Shown piece by piece: positions 52,931 through 60,617 of a stretch of DNA of 64,000 bases. Made by a program: the position numbers and the translations under genes. How positions within the stretch are numbered: the first letter of the stretch is position 1; each line of letters starts with the position of its first letter. The notes beneath the pieces are model-generated. The model worked only from the letters and a program-made list of their open reading frames with translations, had not been told where the DNA came from and did not search any database. Source of the stretch: a virus; IMG/VR virus record IMGVR_UViG_3300028654_000384, positions 124,001-188,000 of that record. The stretch is one strand, 5' to 3'.

Positions 52931-53971
52931 ATGTCGAAACGTATCATCACGGTGCTCGCCGCAATCGCGCTGGCATCAGTCACCTCCGCCGCATCGGCCG
53001 AGGACTTCTCGCTCCACGTCGAAGGCGGCCCGGCGCTTCAGCTCCGCGCCCCCAACGGCGACATCGTCGACCACAATCGCTTCAAGTTCGGCGCTAGTGG
53101 TGAGGTCGACGGCCTCATCGCCTTGATCCCCAACCTCGCAGTCGGTCCGACGGTGTCGGCGGTGTTTCTGCCGCAGTCCACCCCCAATACCGAAGGCGCT
53201 GTCATGTGGCAGTTCGACGGCACCGTCCGCCTGCAGGGCGCGCGCTCGGCCGGCTGGTCGCCCTACATTCAAGGTTCGCTCGGCGCTGCGAAACAGGCGG
53301 CGATCTGGAACCCGGGTTTCATGACGCAGGTCGGCGTCGACTTCGCCCTCAATCAGGAGCACTCGTCGTGGCTCGGCCTTTACGTGGGCTGGGACAAAGT
53401 GCTCGACACCTACAACGCCGCTGACAAGCAGACGGCGCTGCTCTCTCGCCAAGACACCAGCGTCGGCACCGCAGGCGTCAGCATGTCGTTCGACTTCCCG
53501 TCGAAGCACGCAAAGCGCACCCTCGGCGTCATCACGGTGCAGGAACCGGCACCCGCCTGCCCGCCCGCTCCCGCTGCCCCTGTCGCAGCGCCCGCTCCCG
53601 CGGCCGACGACGGCACGGCACTGTTGGCACCGTCGGTACAGTTCGACAAGGACAGCTTCGTTGTCAGCGCAGACGCTCAGGCGATGCTGACCGACTTCGC
53701 CTCGCAGTACAATGCTGCTCCCGGTGCGAAGAACTACATGCTGATGGTCGAGGGTTATGCCTCGTCGGAGTGCAGTGCGTGCGAAGTTACGCACAACCTC
53801 GTACTGTCGAATAGCCGCGCCAACGCGGTCGCAGACGTCCTCGTCAACAGTGGCAAGGTCGATCGCACCATGATCCACCCGGTCGCCTTCGGCGGCGTGG
53901 GCGCCCCGAACGATGCGAGCAACCGACGCGTCGACACGATTGTCATTCGCCTCGTGAAGATCCAGAAGTAA
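52931..53971 (+). CDS. OmpA-family outer-membrane protein
   Basis: 346 aa. Signal peptide (ITVLAAIALASVTSAASAE), an N-terminal beta-barrel of about 180 residues with alternating strands ending in SVGTAGVSMSFDF, a Pro/Ala linker (APACPPAPAAPVAAPAPAAD), and a C-terminal OmpA domain (VQFDKDSFVVSADAQ, VEGYASSECSACEVTHNLVLSNSRANAV, VAFGGVGAPNDASNRRVDTIV) that binds peptidoglycan. AAGGAGAG precedes the ATG, after a 21-nt inverted repeat (about 52,869-52,890). Predicted to sit in the host outer membrane; could block or alter phage receptors. Confidence 0.88.
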   Translation: MSKRIITVLAAIALASVTSAASAEDFSLHVEGGPALQLRAPNGDIVDHNRFKFGASGEVDGLIALIPNLAVGPTVSAVFLPQSTPNTEGAVMWQFDGTVRLQGARSAGWSPYIQGSLGAAKQAAIWNPGFMTQVGVDFALNQEHSSWLGLYVGWDKVLDTYNAADKQTALLSRQDTSVGTAGVSMSFDFPSKHAKRTLGVITVQEPAPACPPAPAAPVAAPAPAADDGTALLAPSVQFDKDSFVVSADAQAMLTDFASQYNAAPGAKNYMLMVEGYASSECSACEVTHNLVLSNSRANAVADVLVNSGKVDRTMIHPVAFGGVGAPNDASNRRVDTIVIRLVKIQK

Positions 53972-54035
53972 CAGACGTAGACGTCTCGGTGTGCTCGGTC
54001 ATCTCACGGTGGCCGGGCCTTCGCCGTTAAGAAGT

Positions 54036-54287
54036 ATGAACTTCATCAAGCCACCCTCATCACAATGCGCATGGATCAACAAGCTCAAGCAGCCGTCGCC
54101 TCGCCTGTCGCTGTGGGTCAACCTGCTCATCGGGCTCTACACGGGCTGGTGTCTGGCACACTCGCCGCCCCACGTTAATGCGTTGACAATCATCAGGCTG
54201 TTGACACTTTCCTACAACGCGTGGGTCGTGTCGTACTTCGTACAGCACGTCATCGTCAAGACTTTCAAGTCACCCCGCGCCCATTGA
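54036..54287 (+). CDS. small two-pass membrane protein
   Basis: 83 aa from ATG 54036. LSLWVNLLIGLYTGWCLA and ALTIIRLLTLSYNAWVVSYFV hydrophobic segments. Unknown. Confidence 0.55.
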   Translation: MNFIKPPSSQCAWINKLKQPSPRLSLWVNLLIGLYTGWCLAHSPPHVNALTIIRLLTLSYNAWVVSYFVQHVIVKTFKSPRAH

Positions 54288-54292
54288 GCGGG

Positions 54293-54321
54293 TGTAAATT
54301 GGACGCAGCTCGACTTAGGAT
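54293..54321 (+). promoter_or_regulatory. TGTAAA-17-TAGGAT promoter (leadered)
   Basis: TGTAAA (54293-54298), 17 bp, TAGGAT (54316-54321). Predicted start near 54,328, leader of about 21 nt with AAGGAG, a clear non-leaderless example. Confidence 0.75.
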
Positions 54322-54348
54322 CTAACTCTCTACCCAAGGAGTTCGTTC

Positions 54349-55143
54349 ATGAAGAGTACGTTGATAGGTCTGTGCGTTGCCCTGTGCTGCGTGGGTGTTG
54401 CGACCAACGCCATGGCACAGGACAAGGGTACCAACAGCGCCGACGTCGCGGATCAGGCGTCGACCGTCGTGCACAACGACGTGCAGGTTGCGAACGATCT
54501 GGTGAACCAAGTCGGCACGCAAGAGCCCGTGGTTGCACCGCCAGCAGTTGCACCCGTGGTGCCTGCCCCCGCGACCGTGGCACCCGTCGGCGATCACACC
54601 CACGATCAGTGGTACCATCGGGGCAACTACGAGTACTACTCTCCCACCGAGTACCACCCCGACATCCGCGCCTCACTGCACCCGCACCAGCTCCACGCGG
54701 GCCTGTACCTCGACGCGGGTTTCCCGAGCGGTGCCAGCGCCGGCGTGCTGGTGTCGCCCTGGCTCCCGTGGTTGAAGCTGGGCGTGGGCGGCAACTACAA
54801 CTACGTGGGTGAGGGCCTGTCGGGCCACGTCACCCTCGATCCCTTCCACTTCCCGGTGTCGCTGACGCTGACGGGTGAGGCGGGCGGCTTCTTTCCGTCG
54901 ACGATCCCGGGCATCAAGAACAGCCCGACCGTCGCCTATACCTACGAGAGTGCGTTGCTGGGCCTCGAGCTTGGCTCACAGCGTCACCTGCGTTTCTTCC
55001 TGCGGGGCGGCATCAGCCACGTCGATGCCAGCGTCAGCAACTTCGGCACCGCCTTCACGCTGCCCAACGGCGTCAGCATCGGCGAACCCAACATGAGCCT
55101 CGTCGCTCCCGCGGGTAAATTCGGCATTGATTGGTTGTTCTAA
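54349..55143 (+). CDS. outer-membrane beta-barrel protein
   Basis: 264 aa. Signal peptide (IGLCVALCCVGVATNAMAQ), a Val/Ala/Pro-rich linker, a HTHDQWYHRGNYEYYSPTEYH segment, and then repeated amphipathic strands with Gly/aromatic turns (LHAGLYLDAGFPSG, LKLGVGGNYNYVG, FPVSLTLTGEAGGF, LRFFLRGGISHVDAS) ending GKFGIDWLF. The final Phe is typical of barrel-assembly substrates. Confidence 0.75.
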   Translation: MKSTLIGLCVALCCVGVATNAMAQDKGTNSADVADQASTVVHNDVQVANDLVNQVGTQEPVVAPPAVAPVVPAPATVAPVGDHTHDQWYHRGNYEYYSPTEYHPDIRASLHPHQLHAGLYLDAGFPSGASAGVLVSPWLPWLKLGVGGNYNYVGEGLSGHVTLDPFHFPVSLTLTGEAGGFFPSTIPGIKNSPTVAYTYESALLGLELGSQRHLRFFLRGGISHVDASVSNFGTAFTLPNGVSIGEPNMSLVAPAGKFGIDWLF

Positions 55144-55154
55144 AGGAGCATGCG

Positions 55155-55676
55155 ATGAAAACTCTAGGTCTGTTCGCGCTGGTCGCTACGCTGGGTGGCT
55201 GTGTCACCGGCACGCTGTCCGACACCGTCCACGTCACCGAAGACATGCAGTTCGCGGTGCCCGTCATCGGCGGCTTTAGCCCACCCATCTGTGGGTCGGC
55301 CAACGCGCCCGTCTTCACCACGACGCAGGGCACCTCATTCGACATGAGCGACGTGGTGTCGCAGTTGCAGAAGCAGGGCACCCTCGCCGTCGACTTCACT
55401 GACAACGGCATCAGCGGCGACCTGTCGGCATTCAAGCACGCCCGCATCTTCATCAACAACGATGGGTTGCCCCCGGCACTGTTGTCGGAGACCGACTTCG
55501 TGCCCGTCAACGGCCACGTCAACCTGCCCATCCTGCTCGATCACGCGGTGCTCGTTGCCGACGTGGCCCGGGGCAAGGTCAACGTCACCGTCGACTTGAG
55601 CACCTGCATTCCGACCAGCGCCGTCGACGTGCACTACACGATGAACGCTGACTTGGCACTGACCGTCAGCAAGTAG
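55155..55676 (+). CDS. lipoprotein
   Basis: 173 aa from ATG 55155 (AAAGGAGC upstream). Lipobox LGGC (about residues 13-16). A beta-rich mature part (VHVTEDMQFAVPVIGGF, HVNLPILLDHAVLVADVARGKVNVTVDL). Eleven nucleotides after the barrel gene, likely one operon. Confidence 0.7.
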   Translation: MKTLGLFALVATLGGCVTGTLSDTVHVTEDMQFAVPVIGGFSPPICGSANAPVFTTTQGTSFDMSDVVSQLQKQGTLAVDFTDNGISGDLSAFKHARIFINNDGLPPALLSETDFVPVNGHVNLPILLDHAVLVADVARGKVNVTVDLSTCIPTSAVDVHYTMNADLALTVSK

Positions 55677-55683
55677 GGGTACC

Positions 55684-55773
55684 ATGTTCATCTTTCTGGC
55701 GATTGTACTAGTAGTCATCGTAGCGTGTTTCCTTCTTGATCGACAACCCGGCGAGAACGTGAGACCACCATAA
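55684..55773 (+). CDS. 29-aa membrane microprotein
   Basis: One hydrophobic helix (FIFLAIVLVVIVACFLL) and a short polar tail. Weakly supported. Confidence 0.4.
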   Translation: MFIFLAIVLVVIVACFLLDRQPGENVRPP

Positions 55774-55792
55774 ACGCCGGCGCGGTGTGCAG

Positions 55793-55821
55793 TGCAAGTC
55801 TCCACCGATCCGTGGTACTGT
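55793..55821 (+). promoter_or_regulatory. TGCAAG-17-TACTGT promoter (14-nt leader)
   Basis: TGCAAG (55793-55798), 17 bp, TACTGT (55816-55821), then TAGATCA and about 13 more nt to ATG 55842. Confidence 0.72.
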
Positions 55822-55841
55822 TAGATCAACAGAGAATACCA

Positions 55842-56303
55842 ATGAACACCAAGATTGCCCTCACCCTTGCATCCCTCGCCCTCATCCACTGCGGGGGTTC
55901 GGCCTTCACCAGTGCAGCATCACAGTCGTCAGGCACCTACAAGGCCGGCAGGTTCACGTACACCTGGGCCATCACGTCGCAGACGCCGCAACAGACCTGC
56001 GTCACCGTCACCAACCCAGCACAATCGCCATCGGAGCAACAGCAAACGACGTGTGTGGCCCACTGGTACGGCTTCGTGCCGGTGAAGGGTGGCACCGTCC
56101 CCGAGGCGGTCGATGAGAGCGGCGACTGTGCGGGACAGGCCTACGCCGATGGCGACCTCGGCGCGAATTGCCCACCAGGCACCCAGTACGTCTATGACTG
56201 CAACGATGGCACTCAACCCGAAGGGGTCGGGGCGTGGACGAAGTTGTGGCCCAGTGCAGTCTCCCACGATCCCAAAGCCGGCGTCTTCTGCATCGCGCCG
56301 TGA
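55842..56303 (+). CDS. Cys-containing lipoprotein
   Basis: 153 aa from ATG 55842. Lipobox-like LIHC (about residues 14-17), then a beta domain (GRFTYTWAITSQTPQQTCVTV, TTCVAHWYGF) and a Cys-rich end (GDCAGQAYADGDLGANCPPG, YDCNDG). Confidence 0.65.
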   Translation: MNTKIALTLASLALIHCGGSAFTSAASQSSGTYKAGRFTYTWAITSQTPQQTCVTVTNPAQSPSEQQQTTCVAHWYGFVPVKGGTVPEAVDESGDCAGQAYADGDLGANCPPGTQYVYDCNDGTQPEGVGAWTKLWPSAVSHDPKAGVFCIAP

Positions 56304-56305
56304 AG

Positions 56306-56334
56306 TGTAAGTTAACACCCAACAGTGATAGGAT
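56306..56334 (+). promoter_or_regulatory. TGTAAG-17-TAGGAT promoter, leaderless
   Basis: TGTAAG (56306-56311) just after the previous stop, 17 bp, TAGGAT (56329-56334), 6 nt to ATG 56341. Confidence 0.78.
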
Positions 56335-56340
56335 CTGATC

Positions 56341-56961
56341 ATGGCATACGACGAAGCATTCTTCACCGCCTACCGCGCCTACCTGCAGGAGACCCTCGTC
56401 AGGAAGAACCACAGGCGAGCCTTCGATCACCTCATCGGCCTGATGACCGACGGGCCCATCGATTACGCTCCTCGCGTCGTCGACCTGGGTTGTGGTACCG
56501 GTGAGTTCTACGAGCGGGGTTATCACCGCGACTACGTCGGCATCGATCTCAATCCACGCATTGCCTGGCAGGGCGCCAAGGTGATCAAGGCCTCCAGCGT
56601 CGACGTCGATGCATGGAGCAAGCAGCTACCCTTCGAGCCCAACACCTTCGTCAGCGTGTTCTCGATCGAGCCAATGCGGGGCGCGTACTATCGCTACGAG
56701 CTGTACGATCGCCTGTTCAGGGAGTTGCCGTCGCTGCAGTTCGGCATGTCGGCAGGTTTCTACTATGACAATGAGCGTATGGGCGACCGCAAGGTCAGCG
56801 AGGCGGGTGGCATCGTCAGCTGGCAGACCAACCAACTGTTGGGCAAGGACGGTGATCGCAGCCTGTACAATGAAGAGTGGCTGACGATGCGGACGCCGTC
56901 GCAGATGTTCGGGCCCGACGTCGTCGAGGTCTGGAAGTTCTTCAGTCGAGTGCAGCCGTGA
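56341..56961 (+). CDS. SAM-dependent methyltransferase-like protein
   Basis: 206 aa. Motif I VVDLGCGTGEFYERG (about residues 46-60) and the acidic strand end DYVGIDLNP (about 65-73) are textbook class I methyltransferase. SVDVDAWSKQLPFEPNTFVSVFSIEPM corresponds to motifs II-III. Target unknown. First gene of a unit continuing to 58,001. Confidence 0.8.
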   Translation: MAYDEAFFTAYRAYLQETLVRKNHRRAFDHLIGLMTDGPIDYAPRVVDLGCGTGEFYERGYHRDYVGIDLNPRIAWQGAKVIKASSVDVDAWSKQLPFEPNTFVSVFSIEPMRGAYYRYELYDRLFRELPSLQFGMSAGFYYDNERMGDRKVSEAGGIVSWQTNQLLGKDGDRSLYNEEWLTMRTPSQMFGPDVVEVWKFFSRVQP

Positions 56962-57392
56962 AGCAGTGGTACTTTCCGCTGGCCCGCGTCGAGCAGGATG
57001 ACAACTACGGTTGTGCCATTGCGTCGGTGGCGACGGTCTGCGGCGTCACCTATGGTCGAGCGCGAGCCGAGTTCTTTCCCAAGCGGCGCGACTTCGACGA
57101 CAACCGAACGCTGTGCGTGCGCGGTCACCACATGCTGCGCGTCATTCACAAGTTGGGCTTCAAGGCGCACTTCCACCATGGGACCTACGGGCACTTCAGG
57201 TGCCCGGTGCTGGTGCCCTTCGCGTGGTTCCCGCCCGATCCCAATTGGATCCACTGCGTCGTCTGGGATCCCTTCGGAGAAGAGTACATTGATCCCGGGC
57301 CCGATCACAACGACCCGGCGCCCAACAACAGGTACACCAAGCTGTGGCGCAAGAGCAACTTTCGCGTCATCGTCGTCACCGGCAAGAGGTAG
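56958..57392 (+). CDS. C39-like papain-fold peptidase domain protein
   Basis: 144 aa from GTG 56958 (GTGA overlap). DNYGCAIASVATVCG holds the catalytic Cys and helix (about residues 15-29), and HCVVWDPFGEEYIDP the His and Asp (about 98-112), as in bacteriocin-processing C39 peptidases. No transporter is attached. Could process Gly-Gly leaders or be an inactive relative. Confidence 0.6.
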   Translation: MKQWYFPLARVEQDDNYGCAIASVATVCGVTYGRARAEFFPKRRDFDDNRTLCVRGHHMLRVIHKLGFKAHFHHGTYGHFRCPVLVPFAWFPPDPNWIHCVVWDPFGEEYIDPGPDHNDPAPNNRYTKLWRKSNFRVIVVTGKR

Positions 57393-57397
57393 GTCAC

Positions 57398-57679
57398 ATG
57401 GTCACCAAGAGCATCGCCAAGCGCCTCGACGCAATGCAGAAGCACAAGCAACCCAAGGTGCCCGTCTTCCCGCCGTCGGCACAGACGACCTATGACAAGG
57501 CGCTGTGCATCAGCACCGAAGGTGGGCCCATGGCGTGGGTTGCCTACGGCATCATGAGCCGCATGAGCGTGCTGTATGCAGCTAACACGGATGCCTTCGA
57601 CAATGAGAAGATGATGGCTGCCATGTTGACCATGGTGAACACGCTGTCGGCGTACGTCGATGCCACAACCTCAACATGA
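57398..57679 (+). CDS. small hypothetical protein
   Basis: 93 aa from ATG 57398 (AGAGGTAGG upstream). Basic N-terminus (KSIAKRLDAMQKHKQPK), helical C-terminus (EKMMAAMLTMVNTLSAYV). Overlaps the next gene by 20 nt. Confidence 0.5.
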   Translation: MVTKSIAKRLDAMQKHKQPKVPVFPPSAQTTYDKALCISTEGGPMAWVAYGIMSRMSVLYAANTDAFDNEKMMAAMLTMVNTLSAYVDATTST

Positions 57680-58001
57680 GCTGAAGGGCGGCGGGACACT
57701 ACGTCCTGGCGACTTGATCGAGTGGGTCTATACCGTCGGCAGGGACCTCGTCTATGCTGACGACATGATGTGGTCACCAGAGATGCAGTCGTCGGTGGCG
57801 ATCGGCGGCGTCCACCTGTTGGTCAGTCTCCGCGTCGGCCTTGGACTTGCATGGTGGGAGATGACGTGGTTGCCACTGGGCGACGGCCCGGATCGTATGG
57901 GATTGTGTAGCATCGCCATTGTTCATACGTCTCCTGCACGACCCAGGCGAATGACCGAAGGTGCTCGGGGCCATGGCCAGCCGCGCCGGCGCTACCTATG
58001 A
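57660..58001 (+). CDS. PGxL-GW family protein, IGGV subgroup
   Basis: 113 aa. RPGDLIEWVYTVG, DDMMWSPEMQSSVAIGGVHLLVS, MTWLPLG, and a long C-terminal extension not shared with its relatives. Confidence 0.7.
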   Translation: MPQPQHELKGGGTLRPGDLIEWVYTVGRDLVYADDMMWSPEMQSSVAIGGVHLLVSLRVGLGLAWWEMTWLPLGDGPDRMGLCSIAIVHTSPARPRRMTEGARGHGQPRRRYL

Positions 58002-58050
58002 TAGGGGAAACTACCTTCGTTCGAGTGCATCATCCTAGGGCGGCTCGTGG

Positions 58051-58073
58051 AATTGTACCCGAGGTGTAATCCC
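58051..58073. promoter_or_regulatory. palindromic operator, copy 5
   Basis: GAATTGTAC-CCGAG-GTGTAATCC, one change in each half, 8 bp upstream of the next -35. Confidence 0.7.
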
Positions 58074-58081
58074 GAGACAAG

Positions 58082-58110
58082 TGCAAGTTCACCCCTGACC
58101 ATGGTAGGAT
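58082..58110 (+). promoter_or_regulatory. TGCAAG-17-TAGGAT promoter, leaderless
   Basis: TGCAAG (58082-58087), 17 bp, TAGGAT (58105-58110), TAGATC, ATG 58117. Confidence 0.8.
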
Positions 58111-58116
58111 TAGATC

Positions 58117-58413
58117 ATGGCAAAGCAGACGGCAAAAGCAACGATCGTCAACGGCATCCACGTCCTCCACACCGACGGCGGACGCAAGACCTACGGCATC
58201 ACCGTCCGGGCGACGGGCACCGAAGCCGACGTCGAGAAAAAAGGCTTCAAGCGCGAGTGGGACCTCAATGCCCGCTACATTCTCGACACCACGTTCGAGC
58301 GTCTTGAGGGACTGTTGGGCCTGTCTCGCCTTGAACACGTTGCCCTCATCGTCGCCGCTCAATCGAAGATGAACGAAGAGGCGGCCGCCGAGGCACAGCG
58401 CTTCACCAAGTAA
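58117..58413 (+). CDS. small hypothetical protein, leaderless
   Basis: 98 aa. Begins MAKQTAKATIVNG, then HTDGGRKTYGITVRATGTEADVEKKG and a helical C-terminus. The MAKxxAK start resembles 32603. Unknown. Confidence 0.62.
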   Translation: MAKQTAKATIVNGIHVLHTDGGRKTYGITVRATGTEADVEKKGFKREWDLNARYILDTTFERLEGLLGLSRLEHVALIVAAQSKMNEEAAAEAQRFTK

Positions 58414-58441
58414 ATCAGGTGCAGGTGATCACGGAGATCGA

Positions 58442-58651
58442 ATGAAACTCATCAAGTGTACACAGACAAACGACGGCCTCATCCACTTCGAGCCCGATGA
58501 TGCCGAAGATCAAGCGTTGCTCGACGAGTGGGAAACGTTGAAAAAGTGCATGTTGACCGGCGATAGGTTACGCGGCAACATGCATGAAGTGCATGTTTAC
58601 GATCAGATGAATGCGCTGCGCGAGAAGATCATGAAGAGGTTGACGCCGTAA
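58442..58651 (+). CDS. small helical protein
   Basis: 69 aa. KLIKCTQTNDGLIHFEPDDAEDQALLDEW and a C-terminal helix (VYDQMNALREKIMKRL). Unknown. Confidence 0.5.
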   Translation: MKLIKCTQTNDGLIHFEPDDAEDQALLDEWETLKKCMLTGDRLRGNMHEVHVYDQMNALREKIMKRLTP

Positions 58652-58680
58652 TTTCATGAAATTCTTGCTACTTATTGGGC

Positions 58681-59619
58681 ATGTTGCGTAGACTCGGCGA
58701 ATTACGTGAATTCATCGCCCTCGAACTGATGTTCGAGGCGTTGAACGTCGGGGCCATGGCAACCCGCGGTGCGAACGGAAAGGGCATCGTCACCGACTCA
58801 AGTCGCTCTGAGGACGGTCATGCATCGCACTTTGTCGCGGTGTCAACGAGCGTCAAAGCAGCGTACAAGATTGCACACGATGCAGAACTACCCAAGGTGC
58901 TCGGAGCCGTTGTTGGCATCGAGAAGTCGCCAGTCAAGGGCAAGCAGGTGTGGCAGTTGAAGACGCTCTATGCTGACAATCCTAGCACGATGATGGTGCT
59001 GTTGGCCACGGCGTTGTCACGCTGGGGCGTCATCGTCCCCGACACAAGCGTCAGTCCTGCCGTGTCCGCCGTCATCAAGCGCTACTACGAGATGTACAAG
59101 GGCGACCCAACACGCGTCAAACAGTGTTTTGACCGCGACATGAGCTTTGAGGAAACGCGTGACTACAAGGAGGCGCCATGGCGCTGGGCCGCATACTTGG
59201 GGCCTGTCCCGGGATTCAACCTTGATGCAGTCATCAAGGCGGGTGATGATGCAGTGGCATCTGCCACCGACCCTACCAACCCACCCGTCAAGGATGAGAA
59301 GCGTACCAGGGCTTGGATCCGCATCGTCGGCGAACAGGGCTTTGGAGCGGCCTTTGCCGATCCTGACAAGACGGGTCGCAAGGCCGTCGAGGCCTCTGAC
59401 TTCAGCGCCATGCTACGCAATGCACGTCATGGATTTGACGATAGTGACAAGTTGCTGTTATCGCTGATGCGTGCGTTGGGAGCGGGCGAGAAGACGCGCG
59501 CTCGTAAGATTGCGCTTGACTGGTACGCCGACAACAAGACACACGTCAACGACCTGTTCAAAGATGATGTAACATGGACCGAACACGGTGTGAACTTGCT
59601 GACCGATCCCGACGCGTGA
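58681..59619 (+). CDS. GNAT-like protein with LGELREFI N-terminal leader
   Basis: 312 aa from ATG 58681; a TACTTA box lies 6 nt before it. MLRRLGELREFIALEL resembles the basic leader of 10658, 11692 and 16707. KQVWQLKTLYADNPSTMMVLLATALSRWGVIVPDTSVSPAVSAVIKRYYE follows the pattern of GNAT-fold proteins common in large phages, where a helix after the substrate strand precedes PD...VSP.A..V...Y. C-terminal half unknown. Possibly a virion-linked protein. Confidence 0.55.
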   Translation: MLRRLGELREFIALELMFEALNVGAMATRGANGKGIVTDSSRSEDGHASHFVAVSTSVKAAYKIAHDAELPKVLGAVVGIEKSPVKGKQVWQLKTLYADNPSTMMVLLATALSRWGVIVPDTSVSPAVSAVIKRYYEMYKGDPTRVKQCFDRDMSFEETRDYKEAPWRWAAYLGPVPGFNLDAVIKAGDDAVASATDPTNPPVKDEKRTRAWIRIVGEQGFGAAFADPDKTGRKAVEASDFSAMLRNARHGFDDSDKLLLSLMRALGAGEKTRARKIALDWYADNKTHVNDLFKDDVTWTEHGVNLLTDPDA

Positions 59620-59620
59620 G

Positions 59621-59649
59621 TGCAAGAACACCCACCACCGGTTTAGGAT
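59621..59649 (+). promoter_or_regulatory. TGCAAG-17-TAGGAT promoter, leaderless
   Basis: TGCAAG (59621-59626), 17 bp, TAGGAT (59644-59649), GGAACC, ATG 59656. The six bases before ATG differ from the usual TAGATC, though the spacing holds. Confidence 0.75.
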
Positions 59650-59655
59650 GGAACC

Positions 59656-60606
59656 ATGGATCCCATCGAAGTCCTCGAACTGTGTGCACGTGCTAGCGAC
59701 GAAGGCGCGCCCTCCGACGTCCTCGTCCCGCACGTCTTCACCTCGGGTGACTATGAGGCGATGTGGCGGCGTGACCCCGACAAGGTGCGTCAGATCCTCG
59801 ATCGACTGATGTGCGGTGTTCACGCCGATGACGGCCTCGACCTGTTGATGAAGTCGGGTGCGCTGAACGCCTTGTTGCCAGAGTTGGTGGCGATCAAGGA
59901 CTTGGGCGATGACCCCGCCTCCACGCTGCACAAGGACGTGTGGACGCACACACAGAACGTGGTGATGGGCGTGCCTGCCGTGGTGGAACTGAGGTATTCT
60001 GCGCTCTTCCACGATGTCGGCAAGGCGCTGACCCGCAAGTTCGACGGTCGCAAGGTCACCTTTCACAACCACGACGTCGTCGGCGCACGCCTCGTCCTCA
60101 ACGTCGAGCTACGCCTCGGCCTGTTTGGTGACGACGGTGCACTGTTCTCGACTGTCCGCAGCTTGGTGTTGAACCACCTGCGGCCCGCGGGTTACAAGAA
60201 AACGTGGACCGACTCGGGGGTCAGGCGCCTGCTCGTCGACGTCGGCGGGCTCGAGGGCTTTGAGCGCCTGATGCAGTTGTCACGCGCCGACCTGACGACC
60301 AAGAACCCGACGAAACGCGCCAACTGTGTTCGCCGCGGCGATGAGCTCGAAGCACGGGTGCGGGCAGTGCTCGCGGCTGATGCGGCGCCGAAGCTACCCA
60401 AGGGCACGATGGGCCTCATCATCGAACGTCGGGTGCTGCCCGTGGGCCCCGCGTTGAACCTCGTCCGCGACGGGCTCGAGCAGATGCTGCGGGTGGGCAC
60501 CTTGCCCACGGGCCACGATGCACAGTGGTACGCGACCGAGGGCCTCAGGCTGTTGTTGGCACAGGGCCCGGTGGTGGGCATCCACGATAAATTGGTGAGC
60601 ACCTAG
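59656..60606 (+). CDS. HD-domain protein related to tRNA nucleotidyltransferase C-terminus
   Basis: 316 aa. DPDKVRQILDRLM, LDLLMKSGALNALLPELVAIKDLG, then HKDVWTHTQNVV and ALFHDVGKAL give the HD metal site (about residues 95-123) in the arrangement of bacterial CCA-adding/poly(A) polymerase HD halves. A second His cluster, FHNHDVVGA, follows. The N-terminal nucleotidyltransferase domain is missing, so it should hydrolyse a phosphoester (2',3'-cyclic nucleotide or a tRNA end) rather than add nucleotides. Confidence 0.75.
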   Translation: MDPIEVLELCARASDEGAPSDVLVPHVFTSGDYEAMWRRDPDKVRQILDRLMCGVHADDGLDLLMKSGALNALLPELVAIKDLGDDPASTLHKDVWTHTQNVVMGVPAVVELRYSALFHDVGKALTRKFDGRKVTFHNHDVVGARLVLNVELRLGLFGDDGALFSTVRSLVLNHLRPAGYKKTWTDSGVRRLLVDVGGLEGFERLMQLSRADLTTKNPTKRANCVRRGDELEARVRAVLAADAAPKLPKGTMGLIIERRVLPVGPALNLVRDGLEQMLRVGTLPTGHDAQWYATEGLRLLLAQGPVVGIHDKLVST

Positions 60607-60617
60607 CGCAGAGACGG

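Noticed and set aside
52976-53878. 300-aa minus-strand open frame
   Set aside because: Shadow of the OmpA-family gene, which has a signal peptide, Shine-Dalgarno and clear domain.
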